NCBI RefSeq assembly: GCF_001949145.1
Contig: NW_019091500.1
Span: 469,389-533,388, forward strand
From: Acanthaster planci
Taxonomy: Eukaryota > Echinodermata > Asteroidea > Valvatida > Acanthasteridae
DNA: 64,000 bases
Direction of reading: 5' to 3'
The notes below the pieces were generated by a model. The model had not been told where the DNA came from. It worked only from the letters and a program-made list of their open reading frames with translations, and did no database searches. Below, piece after piece: positions 1-12,300 of the stretch (positions are counted from its first letter, which is position 1; each line of letters starts with the position of its first letter). The translations under genes and the position numbers were made by a program.

Positions 1-3000
1 GAAGGATGTGTAAATTTTGATCCGTGTTGTAGGTCTTGTATTTAATTTTCATAACTTGCAAAATATTACAGATATACTTGTGAAATGATAAAGTGAAATT
101 GTTGTAACAAGCATCAGCAACATTTGCTGTCAACTTAGTGAAGAAGAAATGTAGTTGGGAAATACAAAACTGAAAAAATTGTAAAAAGCCACTATCTACA
201 ATTTGACACGGTTCGTCAAAAAGCTTTCCTGTGACTTACTTGACTCAATACAAAAATTCTTTACAGCAAACCATATTCTTGCCTTTATCAGCTACACTCA
301 GGATACACTCAGATTTTAAATGTGTACCCAGGTGATACGCCAGGGGGTTAGGGTTAAATGACCGCAAAAACTGCTCTAGTCTTTCGCTTCTGTCACATGT
401 TAGTGTGACTACAAGGCACCATTTCAGGTTGTTTGACTGGCATAATGATTGGTACATGCATAGCGCCCTCTTTGTGACAAACCGAGCACCCAGGCTTGTA
501 TGACTTAACATTCTGGAGAACATGGTTGTGCTGTTTTCGACACTTGTACACTTGTCATGAATATGCCCTCAGTTAACTCCCTTTAAAGAGTAGAATTTAC
601 CCTTCCAGTGTATTTGCTGGTGAAATTTGATCTTGGTAGCGAGGGAAGATAAGATAATGTACTCAAAATGGGCGTCTTCTTGAGCTGAGACACAACCGAT
701 GTACTTCATGTATTTCCTCACACTATTCTTGAATGTACATGTACAATGCTTGTTCTGCCAGCATGAACACAAGACATGGCCTGCATGAATTTTATCCACA
801 GGAAAATAGTTTTCAGTATGCGGCCATAAAGCCGGTACTGATGTTCACAATGTATATTAAGTACATGTACTTATGTATAGGCCTAAATTCAGAGTCTCGA
901 GTCTCTTTAATTCTACTTTTTGTTTTCCAGTCTTTTAAAGACGAGTTTATGTTTATAACAAGTTAACTACGGATGGGACTTTCTTAATGGGACAATACCA
1001 TTCTTGGGCAGAAATTGAACCATCGATTGCTTTTGTGGTATTTACACTTTGCCTCCGCGCTGTCATGACTATCCATGCACAATGCACATGTACTTTTCTC
1101 TACGGACTCCATACTTCGCTCATTCTGTATAAAGCTTGGCAAATTTCACCTACGGGTAGGTTTAGCATCCATCTTCCCATGTCATAACCACAATGCATTC
1201 GTACAGCAGTAATTACATCATTTTAGTAAGGGGAACAGTCTCGTCACATAGAGTGTATGAGACAATTATCCAAGTCGCTTCAGATGTTCATGTAATTATT
1301 GTAAACGTTGATAGTATACCGCTCTAGCCTGCTGTACACTTTCTATGGGGACTGCATTCGCAATTCACAGATATAAACTCGCAGGGAAATAGATATCAGG
1401 ACACAAAGGTTAAATTCTTGGATTTTTTTTTAATTTTATAACAGTCATTATATACATGTACATGTAGACATAACATCAAGATAACGACTGAGCACATGGT
1501 TCGTAAATATACTGTATGTAACATAGGAAAGCAAGATGTTAGAGTTTCTGTTTGGTTCTCAATGGAACATTTAGGTTCGTGTGAAGCATGGTCTAACATG
1601 GATATAAGTTATGAATGTATGAACCTGTACTTATCAGCAAATTCTAGATATGATAATCCCACATTTGGCCACCAGTTTTCAAGGCATAAATATGCACCCT
1701 CTGTGCAGATCAAGGTAGGTTTTACAAGGTTTTTAACAAGATGTGGAGTAATAAAAAGCATACATAATTGCGTAATATCCTGATCTTCATCGAAACAATC
1801 ATGTTATAAAAATTTGACGTTTCCGCCTGTAACCCGGTCCTTTTGCCATTTGTGAATAATTAAAACTTAGCAAAATCAAGCTGATATGCAAAGACAACCT
1901 GCATAAATAAAATTGTTGGTCGACAGTGACGTTTTATCCAGGGATCGCTTCATTGTCTTGCCTGGCCTAACAATAAATACAAATGTAGTAGAAATGTGCG
2001 GGTACTTCACCAGCAATACGAAGAAATGTACGGGTTGACTTTCTCCACTAGCTGGTTACTTTATTATTCCAGATGTGAAAATTCATAGATTTGTTAAGAT
2101 CTAAAAAAGCGATCCTTGTCCTTGGTCACAGTCCGATTTCACAAGTATCTGGTGTAGTATCCCTAATTCACTTCCTTGCGAAAATATCCCAATGAAGTCA
2201 ATTTAGGAGTTTTCATAATCTTTCACAGATGAAGGAAAAAATGATAGTAAGACGTTCAGTTGGCGAAGATTTCGAAAGGAAAGTAACAAAAGCTGTTTCT
2301 GTTCTATTCTGTTAAATAGAAACCTCCCGATTGTTGGCAACACAAGGACAAATTCTAAAGCAACAATGAGAAACTTTCAGCATGGATGAGCACACCAAGG
2401 TCTGTCGTATTTACCTCGAACATTGCCCCCGTTTAACACCGTTTGACCTCACAACGAAGAATAACAAACTAACAACACCCATGCAAGCTTTTACATCTTC
2501 GAAAGGAAAAAAAACATGTGCAAGGCTACAATGGTAGATATCATGGCAAGTTCGAACGACACTCGAAAGATGTCCAAAACAAAATACATCGATAACATCT
2601 CCGTATCATGTCAACTTAATTGACACCAGTAATATGGCACACGACATCCAACTTCTATATTCAGAGTTTGTTTTTCAAAAAATGGTTTGACATCAGTAAA
2701 TCGGCACTCTGTACTATGGTTAATTGTGAAAATTTAAAATAGATTTCTCCATCCACCAAATTTGACTGATATTCACAAAGATTAAACTCAGAAGATGCCT
2801 TTGCCAAACGCTGTATGGACTTGGGAAAAATAGGTACCAACGTGTTAAAACTTTGAATTACGTTTTTATTTATACAGTATTTTAAGAAAGCTGAAATTTT
2901 CGGCTATTACCTTTTCCAAATTTGAAATCATACTCTTTGTATAGCAATTCTGTCTTCGCTCAAGTGACTCACTCTGCTTGCCATCTGTATCTTCTGATTT

Positions 3001-6000
3001 ATGATATATGCAGCCATTAATTCCTTTTTTAAAAAGCATCAAAAGTAAAAAACCAACAATAGTTCCTTCTTGAAATGTCAAATTTTGCTCGCAACGGCTC
3101 AAACTATTCTTAAAGTGCTTGAATGTCAGTGCTGATCTCTAGTTAGCACTTTAATTACACTTAGCATGAATTCGTACGCAGAGTCATCAGACATACTGCT
3201 GAAGTCTCAAGACTGATTGATATTCATCTGAATTATGCATAAACAGGTGCTAGAACTGATCTCCCATGCAGTGTCATAACATGCACAGGTATTAACACCT
3301 CCGCGAAGATACGGTGACACCGCTGATCCGTGCAACGCGTCTGCCGTCGAATCCGTCGAGTCCACGGTAGCTGTCTTCACCAAGAGCGTGCTTCAAAGGT
3401 AAGGTGCCCGTGATAACTGGTGGTAATGGAATTTGTGTATAAAGACGACTCACATATTTACAGCTGGAAAATAAGAAAAGAAACCGTTGACTTATATAAA
3501 ATGTATATTTGAGGTTGCGAAAAGGAGCGTATGGCCTTATAGAGTTATATGTGGAAACTTGAGTATCAAGAGATATTGTATGTGGGCAGTGCATATTTTG
3601 CGACATGGTCCCAACTGTTCTTTCCCGCAATTGACACCTTAGCTTTGCTACATGTACATGTATATGTTAGCTTGTAGGAAAGGAGGTCATATCTGATATT
3701 GCAATCAGGGGATTAACCGAGTGTTAACATACGCACGTCAGGTTTAAAGCGGTTTTGTATTTTCCCGCGTGCGTGGATGGAACTGCATAGCGGAAACTGC
3801 TTTAACCGTTGATGACCCAGCAAAAGACGGCTTCTTAAACTGTGTGTATTTTCGGTTTGAAATTTCTGAGGGACCCAATGTTCAAGATCAAACTGCTGAA
3901 CACCTCAGAAGAACGCTAACCGTGCCAGCCAACACCTGTTCTTTGTAAACACGTTGGTCCAACGGTGCGGCGCAGGTTTCTTTTGAGAGACTCAATTACA
4001 AGTTTTCTTTTTTAATGTAATGGTACATTTACGCCAAGTTTGAGCAATTTATTTTTCTTCATCGAAGCATGATTCAATTTCACGGGCCGCTGAACAGCGG
4101 AGAGTAAGTACCAAAGGGCCTTCATAATTTATTATGGAAAGGGAATTCCAACTATGCGTACAAGAGTCCGACTTCATACAGTGTTATAAATCTCTTTGTG
4201 TAGGCCCTATAGATATTTTTAATCATTGTTTCAAAATCTTCACAGCACTTATGAGCGTGTTTCAATTTACTCCGAGAATGTCTGAAAAGACGAAGACCAC
4301 AACTGGAACAATTTTTACTGGATTGCAAAACAAACATTGTGACACAGGCCGAAAGATTTTTCGGCTGAAAATTCTATTTATAGTTGAAGTAACAACTGGA
4401 ATTACATAAGTTGAACATTTTCAACATACACGTATTTGTCTTTTCGCGCTTTTTATTCTTCAATACCTTTACAATTTACTGTTTAGAGTTTGATTCCTCC
4501 TTTATGTGAGACAATTCAAGAAATGGAGACAAGACACTGAATCGTTCATTTACCTTTGATATGTTACAGCATTATGTACAGTTGTTAAGGCATCGCTAGC
4601 AACTACACGTTGATAATGCCTCCGGTGAACTCTCCGGCGTTTCGTATGGGTGCAATTTGGTTCCTCTAGCTGATGACGTCAGATTTAGCAGCGTCTGAAA
4701 GAGAAAAACGAGGATGGTATAGGTGAAAGTAAATTCGACTGAACGACACTATTTATTGTTAAGAATTTCGAGAGGTACACAAAAGTCATCTGAATTGCTT
4801 GCAGAAATCATTTACATGTACGTATACATAAACATGGAACTTCACATTTACGGAGAACTCCACCTGTATAATATGGAACCTGAAAGCTGCTTAAAAATGT
4901 ATGAATGCATGTGACCGTATTACTACATGTACCACACAGTTAAAACCGAAACTGGGTGGGGAAAGCATAATGGCTGGTTGCGATCACGCAGGAAGTAACG
5001 CAATTTAAAAAGGCTCGCATTTTATTTCTTCCCAGCAGATGCTGCACTGAGGAAACACATCTTAAGCAGGTGCGGGATTATACAAGGCAAATATCAATGA
5101 CCACAATGGGAAATTAAACCTAAAAATTGTTCCCCATGACACAACCGTATCAAGAGTGAGTGCTACTGATAAAAAGCGGAAATCGAAACCAGAAGTTTGT
5201 ACATGTATCGGGTCCTGAAAAAGCAGTGCGTTGATATCAGGTGCTGATAGACGCTGCACTGCAGATAGAATGTGTCTTGAAGCTGCCGTTTAACATCGAT
5301 CACTGCGAAAATATGGAATTTCATATTTGTATTTATCTCCAAGTTGTCACACTAGCAAATTCGACCTCGCAACTCAAATTCCCTGTATTGGAAGTGGTCA
5401 TGTAATATCAGATTTTAAGCTATTTTATGATCAGTATGAGGAATTGAGCTTAGCCATCTATCGCTAGACAGACTTGCTTCTTTGCAGGACGCCAATCTTT
5501 CTCTGAATAGCAAATGTCAAATCCAAAGAAAGTCATGGCATCATGTTTCACAACTTTTTAGAGGGATTGCGGGATTCAACAAAATACGCCCACACTAACA
5601 GCTGTCACTGGCCACAACGCAAACTCACAACGGCATGCAAAGATTTGTTATAATTATTAGTATATTAGTCCATCTCTGTGTACTTTTCAACTTCTGTAGC
5701 AGAGGTTACAAGATAATGCCTGAACCAATTAGGGGGAACACAGTTTTATTACAGGGAATCGAAGTAATTGTCTCGAGGGATTGATATTTTTGCAGTGCAC
5801 ATAGAATCAAAGTGAGAAACAATAATATTGAAATGCAAATATTAGCCTTTTTTAGATGACCAGAGAGTGCGCTGTGTTTATTATTACTGCGCACCAGGCA
5901 GGCATTCCCCAGATTACCAAGACTGCGTGACACAGCTTTCCCACGATATACTGACGCCAGTCTACCCCGGATCGTGTCCTCATTTTCGTCTAAAAAAAAA

Positions 6001-7943
6001 AAACCACGTCAAGGAAACAGCTCTTTGGAAGTCACTGGGACCGATATTGATTCATATTCGCCGACATCCAGCAAGTGTCACATTTGACCAAGGCTTCATT
6101 GAGAAGAGAAGGTAAACGAGGGGGTCTTTGATCGATTTCGATTGATTCTGTAGGTCAGCAACCTTCGAGGAAAGTCGGTGATGGCGAAGTCTCTCTGAAA
6201 TTGAACATCTTTGACAAGAAGTGAAATGATGGCAGACTGTAAATAATTGATGTTGTTTCTGCAGTGTTTTTAAACAATATATCCGTCACCACCCGAAACA
6301 GTCTTTTACAAAACCTCAGAGCGCTTGTGGATTTGAAGAATATCAGCAGACCTTTCAGCTTCTATTCTCGAACTAATCCAAAAAGGGGTACAAAACGATT
6401 GTCCCAGCCAAAACAAGTCAGAATGGTCCGTTAAAAGCATGCCCGTTGATTTCATGTCAAAACAATACAGATTAAACACTGGACTGTATTACAATGTTTC
6501 GCTTGAAAACTTTTGTTTAGGTTGCTTCTGCATTGGAGTCTCCATAATCGAAGCAAGTGTTACTTCAGCTCTCGACAGGACTCATGAAACAAGTTGGAAA
6601 CAGATGGCTCTAGCCATAGCACATGCATCTCTTCTAGTAGGTGTGGACATGTTATTGTCAACCGTATGTCCCAACAAACTACCAAGTGGTGGCGCCAGGG
6701 CCAGCGGCCCCACATTACCTCCAAACAGATCGTAATTTTTCAGTAAATAAATCAAACAAGTGGTACAGGGACCACCGTGAGTTTATGTTGATGTGTCCTC
6801 GCACACTTAGGCCGAGGGCGTCAGAGATATAAACCGCCGATGGCAGAGGGTTAATGTCGGCGCAACTGACCTAGGGAGATGGGTGTGATTGACAGCAGTG
6901 TCTGGACATGCTGGAGTTCTTGGGATCTTCGACCCACCCCACTCCTCCAGGGGAAAAAACTCAACATTTCTTGTTTATCGGCCAAGGAAAACGAACTGAC
7001 AGTTTCACGAGCAACTGGGGTTATTTATAACAATCATGTAGATGAACTTGTACCTGGAAGAAAAAAGTGTAACGAATTGAGAAACCGATCTGTGGAACCA
7101 GTGTAATTGCAATTTGGAGGTGAACTCCTTAGGGTGTCTTTCCAGCTTGTCCGAATTGCATATCAAGACCGCTGGCGGTTAGAACACTTCGCCTGCTGTT
7201 AATTAAAAACGGTGTGGATTAGTTGGGCTTGTTTCTGCCGAAATACTCGGTCAGTGAACTTGGTTTGTTCGCTTTTTTCCATTTACATGTATTAGGGATG
7301 GTGGAAATCAAGCGTGTGTAGATAATTTGTGGTCTGACGTGATAAGAGTTGACTGGCTTCCTTCCGCACTTTGGAATAAACACAAGGAAGGAAAGATTCG
7401 TGTCAATGTGGAAATCAGATTTCTAAAGGAACTTCCCGCTATACTAATGCTTGACTTTTAGATGACAGACGTTCTTTGAAAAATGTTACCCCAAGGCAAC
7501 AGAGAAATATTCCATGATGATGAACATCTACAGTAGACGGTACACAACAAGGCACACAGTTGATGATTATAAATATTACAATTACAATGTATGACCTCCA
7601 TGTTGTCATAGCAACAATCAACATATAATTGAGTAATAACTGCATCGCAACAAATGAAACCACAAGAGCCAAAAATTGTAAAATGAAATATATGGAAAAG
7701 TGGAGATAACATTGTCCATGTAGGCTACGTGACATGACCTCGTACACTTTGTGAAAAATTCTAAATATTGTACAACAGAACGCCAAACATTCAGTGACAT
7801 ACATGGCAATATTATATTACTGTCATTCTGCCATGACTGCATGGGTATATTATGAAAAAGGCTCCGATTAATAAGCTTTTACAATAATGCATGTTTGGCA
7901 CAACCACGTTTAATGGAACAACTACGATTGAAAGATGTAAAAT
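1..7943. other. intergenic region, no recognised gene
   Basis: I found no open frame here with recognisable protein similarity or a convincing chain of exons. The stretch is AT-rich with scattered TACATGTA-type palindromes (for example near 740, 863 and 1454) and homopolymer runs. The only coding-like island is a short GC-rich segment at 3.3 kb, listed separately. The 3' part of the neighbouring Id gene (3' UTR and perhaps a last small exon) should lie in the right-hand end of this stretch, because that gene is read on the minus strand, but I could not place it. Confidence 0.5.
3289..3398 (+). other. possible orphan exon (GC-rich island)
   Basis: A 110-bp GC-rich block in AT-rich surroundings is bounded by a CAG acceptor (ending 3288) and an AAG/GTAAGG donor (3399). 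Between them the plus strand is open in one frame for 36 codons, containing YGDTADPCNASAVESVESTV and then AVFTKSVLQ, with codon use richer in G/C at third positions than its surroundings. The minus strand is also open here, so direction is uncertain. The acceptor has a poor pyrimidine tract, and no partner exons were recognised. I do not recognise the peptide. It could equally be a regulatory CpG island or a transposon piece. Confidence 0.2.
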
Positions 7944-8393
7944 TCATTTTCCCAACAAACTCACTCTTTGCCAATCGCAGTTTTCTAGGTCCTCTATTCC
8001 GCTCAACATGTCTAGGTTTTGCTGAGGCGTCAAGGAAGTGAAGGGAGTTCTGAGACCAGGCATCGAAGATCTCCTCACGTTGATGTTGTGCGACTCCAAC
8101 GCCGATTGTAAGTCCTGAATATAGTCAATGACATGTTGTAAGATCTCCACCCTTGTGATCTTCTTATTCTTGGGGATGGTGGGGACTAATTCCTTCAATC
8201 TTTCATAGCAGTCGTGCATGGTGTAATTGAACGCACGACTCTTGGAGGATGTCGAAGCTTTCTTGGATATGCTGGGATGCGCTCCTCCGTGGTGAGACAA
8301 GCTACTCTCATCACGAGTTCTGTGCATTGCAAGATGAGATTGCGACGCTAGGGAGGACTGAGCTAAATTCTGACCGGCAAGCGTAGTCTTCAT
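7944..8393 (-). CDS. Id-family helix-loop-helix protein (inhibitor of DNA binding)
   Basis: Id proteins are nuclear HLH factors without a DNA-binding basic region. They dimerise with E-proteins and block bHLH activators, and are classic BMP targets. The frame gives 149 residues from the ATG at 8393. Residues about 57-100 are the [23 protein letters not shown], then [20 protein letters not shown]. The stretch before helix 1 is serine-rich rather than basic, as expected of Id. The frame stays open upstream to 8486, but the TATA-like box at about 8510 would put the transcription start near 8480, so the ATG at 8393 is preferred. Near the C-terminus a GTGAGT donor (7964-7959) overlaps the codons. 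Vertebrate Id genes have an intron in this region, so the last six residues may be intron read-through and the true C-terminus could lie in a downstream exon I could not find. Family assignment is firm; orthology to a particular Id paralogue is not meaningful. Confidence 0.9.
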   Translation of the reverse strand: MKTTLAGQNLAQSSLASQSHLAMHRTRDESSLSHHGGAHPSISKKASTSSKSRAFNYTMHDCYERLKELVPTIPKNKKITRVEILQHVIDYIQDLQSALESHNINVRRSSMPGLRTPFTSLTPQQNLDMLSGIEDLENCDWQRVSLLGK

Positions 8394-8507
8394 CTTGACG
8401 GTGTATAAATTCCTCAGACTAGGAGGCAAGGATTCAAGAGTAATGTAAGATGGATGTGGATCTTGAGTGAAGAGTGTGATCCGCACAGTAGTCCACGTTT
8501 GATCTGT

Positions 8508-8520
8508 GCTATATATCGGC
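8508..8520 (-). promoter_or_regulatory. TATA-like box of the Id gene
   Basis: On the minus strand the sequence CGATATATAGC lies about 120 bp upstream of the chosen ATG (8393). A start site about 30 bp downstream would fall near 8480, leaving a short 5' UTR of roughly 85-90 nt. This spacing supports the internal ATG rather than the in-frame one at 8486. No transcript data are available to confirm it. Confidence 0.45.
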
Positions 8521-8639
8521 GACTGTACAATTTTTCCACATCAGCTGGGTACACAGATCCGATGTGGAGTCTGTACGAAACAACACAGTCGAAGCCGACC
8601 AATGAACAAGCTTCTACCTGATTAATTATGGAACACACA

Positions 8640-9340
8640 CTGTGGAAATGTTATGAGCGGCATGACATCGGTGACGCATGTTCAACCAATCAGCGAGAAG
8701 TATTACGCCCCCATCCGTCAATCATCCTTACCCCGCGGCATATCACAATCGGCGCTGACTTTACCGACCCCAAGACATTAACCCGCCCCTTTTAAATGTC
8801 CACAGCTGCAAACTGCTCTCAAATCTCGCCGTTTTCACTCGGAGAAATAAGCCCCTAAACCTGATCCCACACCTCTGGAGGGTTTTTCGGGGTTGGGTTC
8901 TGATCCCCTCCGAAAAGATTTAGCTGTTTGGAGCCCGGTGTTGAACATCTGGGTCCGCTATGGTTGTGTATCTTTCGCATGAAGATCAGAATAAGAATTG
9001 ACACGTGATTAATTGGTGAGTGTTAGCCACAATCAACAACACAACCCTCCGCCAGACCGGCGCCTGGTACGTGACGTCATCCATTCAGTCCGTACACTAC
9101 ACTGTCGGGCTGGCGACAAGATGGCGGTCGTCCTAGCAACCGCCCTGTCAGTCAAATTGGAACACAAGGGGGCCGCGCTTGAGTCAATTACTTACACGCC
9201 GTCGAGAGGTGATAAATAGCTTTTTAAATCGCCACCTCCGAACTGGTGTCAAGTCGGACCTGCACACCTGCAATCTGCCCAGTTCTCTCGCCACTAATTA
9301 TCGGCACCCGCCAACAAGTCAGCGGTGAAATATTTTCACA
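8640..9340 (-). promoter_or_regulatory. GC-rich upstream region of the Id gene with clustered motifs
   Basis: This 700-bp block is richer in GC and CpG than its surroundings and lies directly upstream of the Id promoter. Visible motifs: CCAATCA at about 8688, an E-box CAGCTG near 8803, CACGTG near 9003, AGAC next to GGCGCC (9054-9064), a perfect CRE TGACGTCA (9072-9079), and AAGATGGCGG (YY1-like) followed by CCTAGCAACC (resembling half an RFX X-box) at about 9118-9142. AGAC/GGCGCC pairs are Smad-type sites in known BMP-responsive Id enhancers, but the spacing here is 1 bp, not the usual 5. The YY1-like box might instead mark a plus-strand promoter. Function is inferred from motifs only. Confidence 0.35.
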
Positions 9341-12300
9341 CCCTGAGATGGTTTGGAGTTGGGGAATTCCGAGTGTTTCTTGTCAATAAAATGCGGTGTT
9401 CATATTCCAGAAAAATGATACCGTAAACTTGAATACAATTAGTTGTCTTTAAACTATAATGGGAGAGGAAACCCTGCTGACTTCTGGCAAAGTAAGCTGT
9501 CGTGTCTGCTTGAGATTGTTAACATGGTCACATTGATAGTCGTATCCATGGTTGTCTCATATGAACCTGTTGCACTTTCCCAGAGTATTACCCGGAAAGC
9601 CTGAAGAACTCGGTGTTTTTTGTACATGTAGATACTAACGATTGTCGTATGAAATAGATATTAATGAAAGGCAAAAAAATTATGTTTAATTTGTAATGTT
9701 TCAGTACTCAGTCGGGTTTTTTTAAACAATATTTAATTGCAATAAATGTTTTATATTCTCAACTTCTTTAAGAACTGGCGAACACAGAACCCAGAACATT
9801 GACTGATTTTTTTTTTGTCTGAGCATGCAAGGTTTTAAATGAGGTCTTGATTCCAAATCTTTCCTTTGTTGTTGATTGGAAAAACGAGATTTGGAATCCG
9901 TCGGACTAAATGCCAGAAAACTTTCCCACGGTTCGCTCTCAGTTCATGAAAAGACAAACTTTACATAAAAAGTGCTTCACCAGCCACGCAATGGAGGTAG
10001 GAGTGTTATATCGTACCCAGCTGCCAATTTACACATTTGTTGTGGCAGGTTTTCAGAGCCAGAAAGTTTACGTAGTGTTCCGATCCCCCAGACAAGCTGG
10101 CGCCGGGCTGTTGTAAATTACACGAAATTATCTGGCGGCTTGAGTAGCTGTAACCACTTAAGGTATTCAAGGGTTAGGACTTGGCAAATATTGGCCTCCT
10201 AAAATCGTTAGCACCCCTTCTACCATGTCTGCTTGCTAGCGTATTATGCCCCCCACAAACCAACATCTGGGCTCATTCAGGCACATATTGTTAAGACAAG
10301 CTTGAAACTTCGCCAGAACACACCATAGGCACCCTCGAACTTATAAAAATAGACTTATCGATATTTATAATCCTAAACTTTGACCCGTGCTTTGAAACTG
10401 CAAAAGCCGATTCTTTCGTCTTCACAATGAAATGCTTATTATTCACGTGTAAAGGACTTTGCCTGGAGCAAAATTTCAACAATAATTCCAGATTTAAATG
10501 TGATGGATTTAATCGTTAGCAATGTAGTGTGTTAGGTTAGGAAAGTTTAGCCCCCCCCCAAAAAAAACCGCGAAAGACTAGGACATTCAATGCCAAATAT
10601 TTTCATAATTTTCAAAAACTTGTGTGAATAAATTTTACAACATAATACGGAATATTTGGAACAAACTATCAGCACTTTACCTATGAGGTTTTCAAAAAGT
10701 ACACTTTGCAAGAACTATACAGGTAAATCGAGGGGGCTTGAACAAGTGCATACAACTACAAGTAAACCTCTCTCTCTGACTGAATCAACAGATCATCAAA
10801 CTTTTTGAAATCCAGGCTAAGAAAACAGACGCAAGACGACAGGTTTTGTCAACTGCATTTCGGACAGTGTTTATTGCCATGGATATTTTTTGCACTAGAA
10901 AGTTTGTAAACTTTGAATGTGTGGAGGAAGGCGGAGATGGATGTTTAGGAGTAGAGAGATATAAGATCTCAAAACATCACATCACGGGATCACATTAAGC
11001 ACGTGCAACCATTCCTCCGTGCCAACAAACCCAGCGAACTCGTTTTCCCAGTCGCAAACCGGGCCACAAAAACATAGAACTATAAGCAAGGCAACAGAGC
11101 GAGTCGAGGTATTTACATTGCGACCTCGCTAACCCTCACTGGCGCCACGATGTCTGCGACACCCACACCCGATGAACACCTGTGCCTAGCCAACAATGCC
11201 TACAAGATTACCCATATCAGGTCCCGGCTTGATAAAGGACCAGGGTGCTAGATGGTTGATCACAACCAAAAATAATAAGCCTTGTTTTGTTCAGTGCTGA
11301 CCGTAAATTGGTGTGAAGATTGATGGCCTAACCGGTGTACATTTTTCCCGACAAATTGATTTTGCTGCATGTAAATTTGAAAATGGTTTTCCCTGACTTT
11401 TCTTTGTGGCACAGACTTTGAAGCATTCCTCAACTGGCCTGGACCATTTCACCAGCTGTCCGTGTTCTGAGTAACAGACCTACATGTAGATCGAGTGAAA
11501 TGTCGTGCAAGAATGAAGAACTTTCATTAAAAGTCTGGAAAAATGTTTCACATCAGGACTTGCTTTAGGCGTGTAAAGCTTATTGAGGGTTGTCGTAGCA
11601 GTGTACAATAAATCAGGGTCGTAATGAATAACAGGTGGTGACCAAGACCGCAGTTTCGGTTCCCCGCTTCCCAAAAATTGCTCGGGTGGCTTGTGCTTGG
11701 TAAAGGAGTGGAATGATAACAGTTACTGACATGGTGAACTTGTGCGGAGTTGACAGTTGTGAGCTTGGAATGTTTGGGGTCAGCTGGTTTTTATTGGGGT
11801 GCAACTGGAGATGTGTTTGACTGGATGACGCGGGGCCGGCTTTAAGGAGGCTCGTGGGGTGTATGCATATCAACCTGTACCGATCTAATGTAGCTTCAGG
11901 CTCGGCCTGCATGGTACCCCATGGTAGGAGGTTTCCTTACTTTTTATGCACAAAATGCTCTATTCACATTAGGCATCAGTGCAAATGAAAGTGGGAAAAC
12001 TGATATAAGATCAAGATACTTCTCAGTGGATCCTGTGTCTCATTCTGACTACAATTTTCGAGCCAAAATGAACTTTCAATGTGATTTGAAGGAAATTTTG
12101 AATGATGCTTCCATTCTAAAGCCAAAAGTATTCTGAGGTAAACGCTGGCAAGTATATGTTTTCAGTTCATGGGCAAAGCAATTCCTATCCCACTAACCGT
12201 CCAAGGAGTCTGTGATTTCTTAGATCTAAAAAATCAACACGAAACTGTATCATGAGTGGCAGATGTTAATTTACAAAACGGAGAAACGAAAAAGAGGTTT

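Noticed and set aside
7439-7842. 121-codon and overlapping minus-strand frames rich in Cys/Phe/Ile downstream of Id
   Set aside because: AT-rich sequence giving hydrophobic codons by chance; probably Id 3' UTR or intergenic. No domain pattern and competing frames on the same strand.
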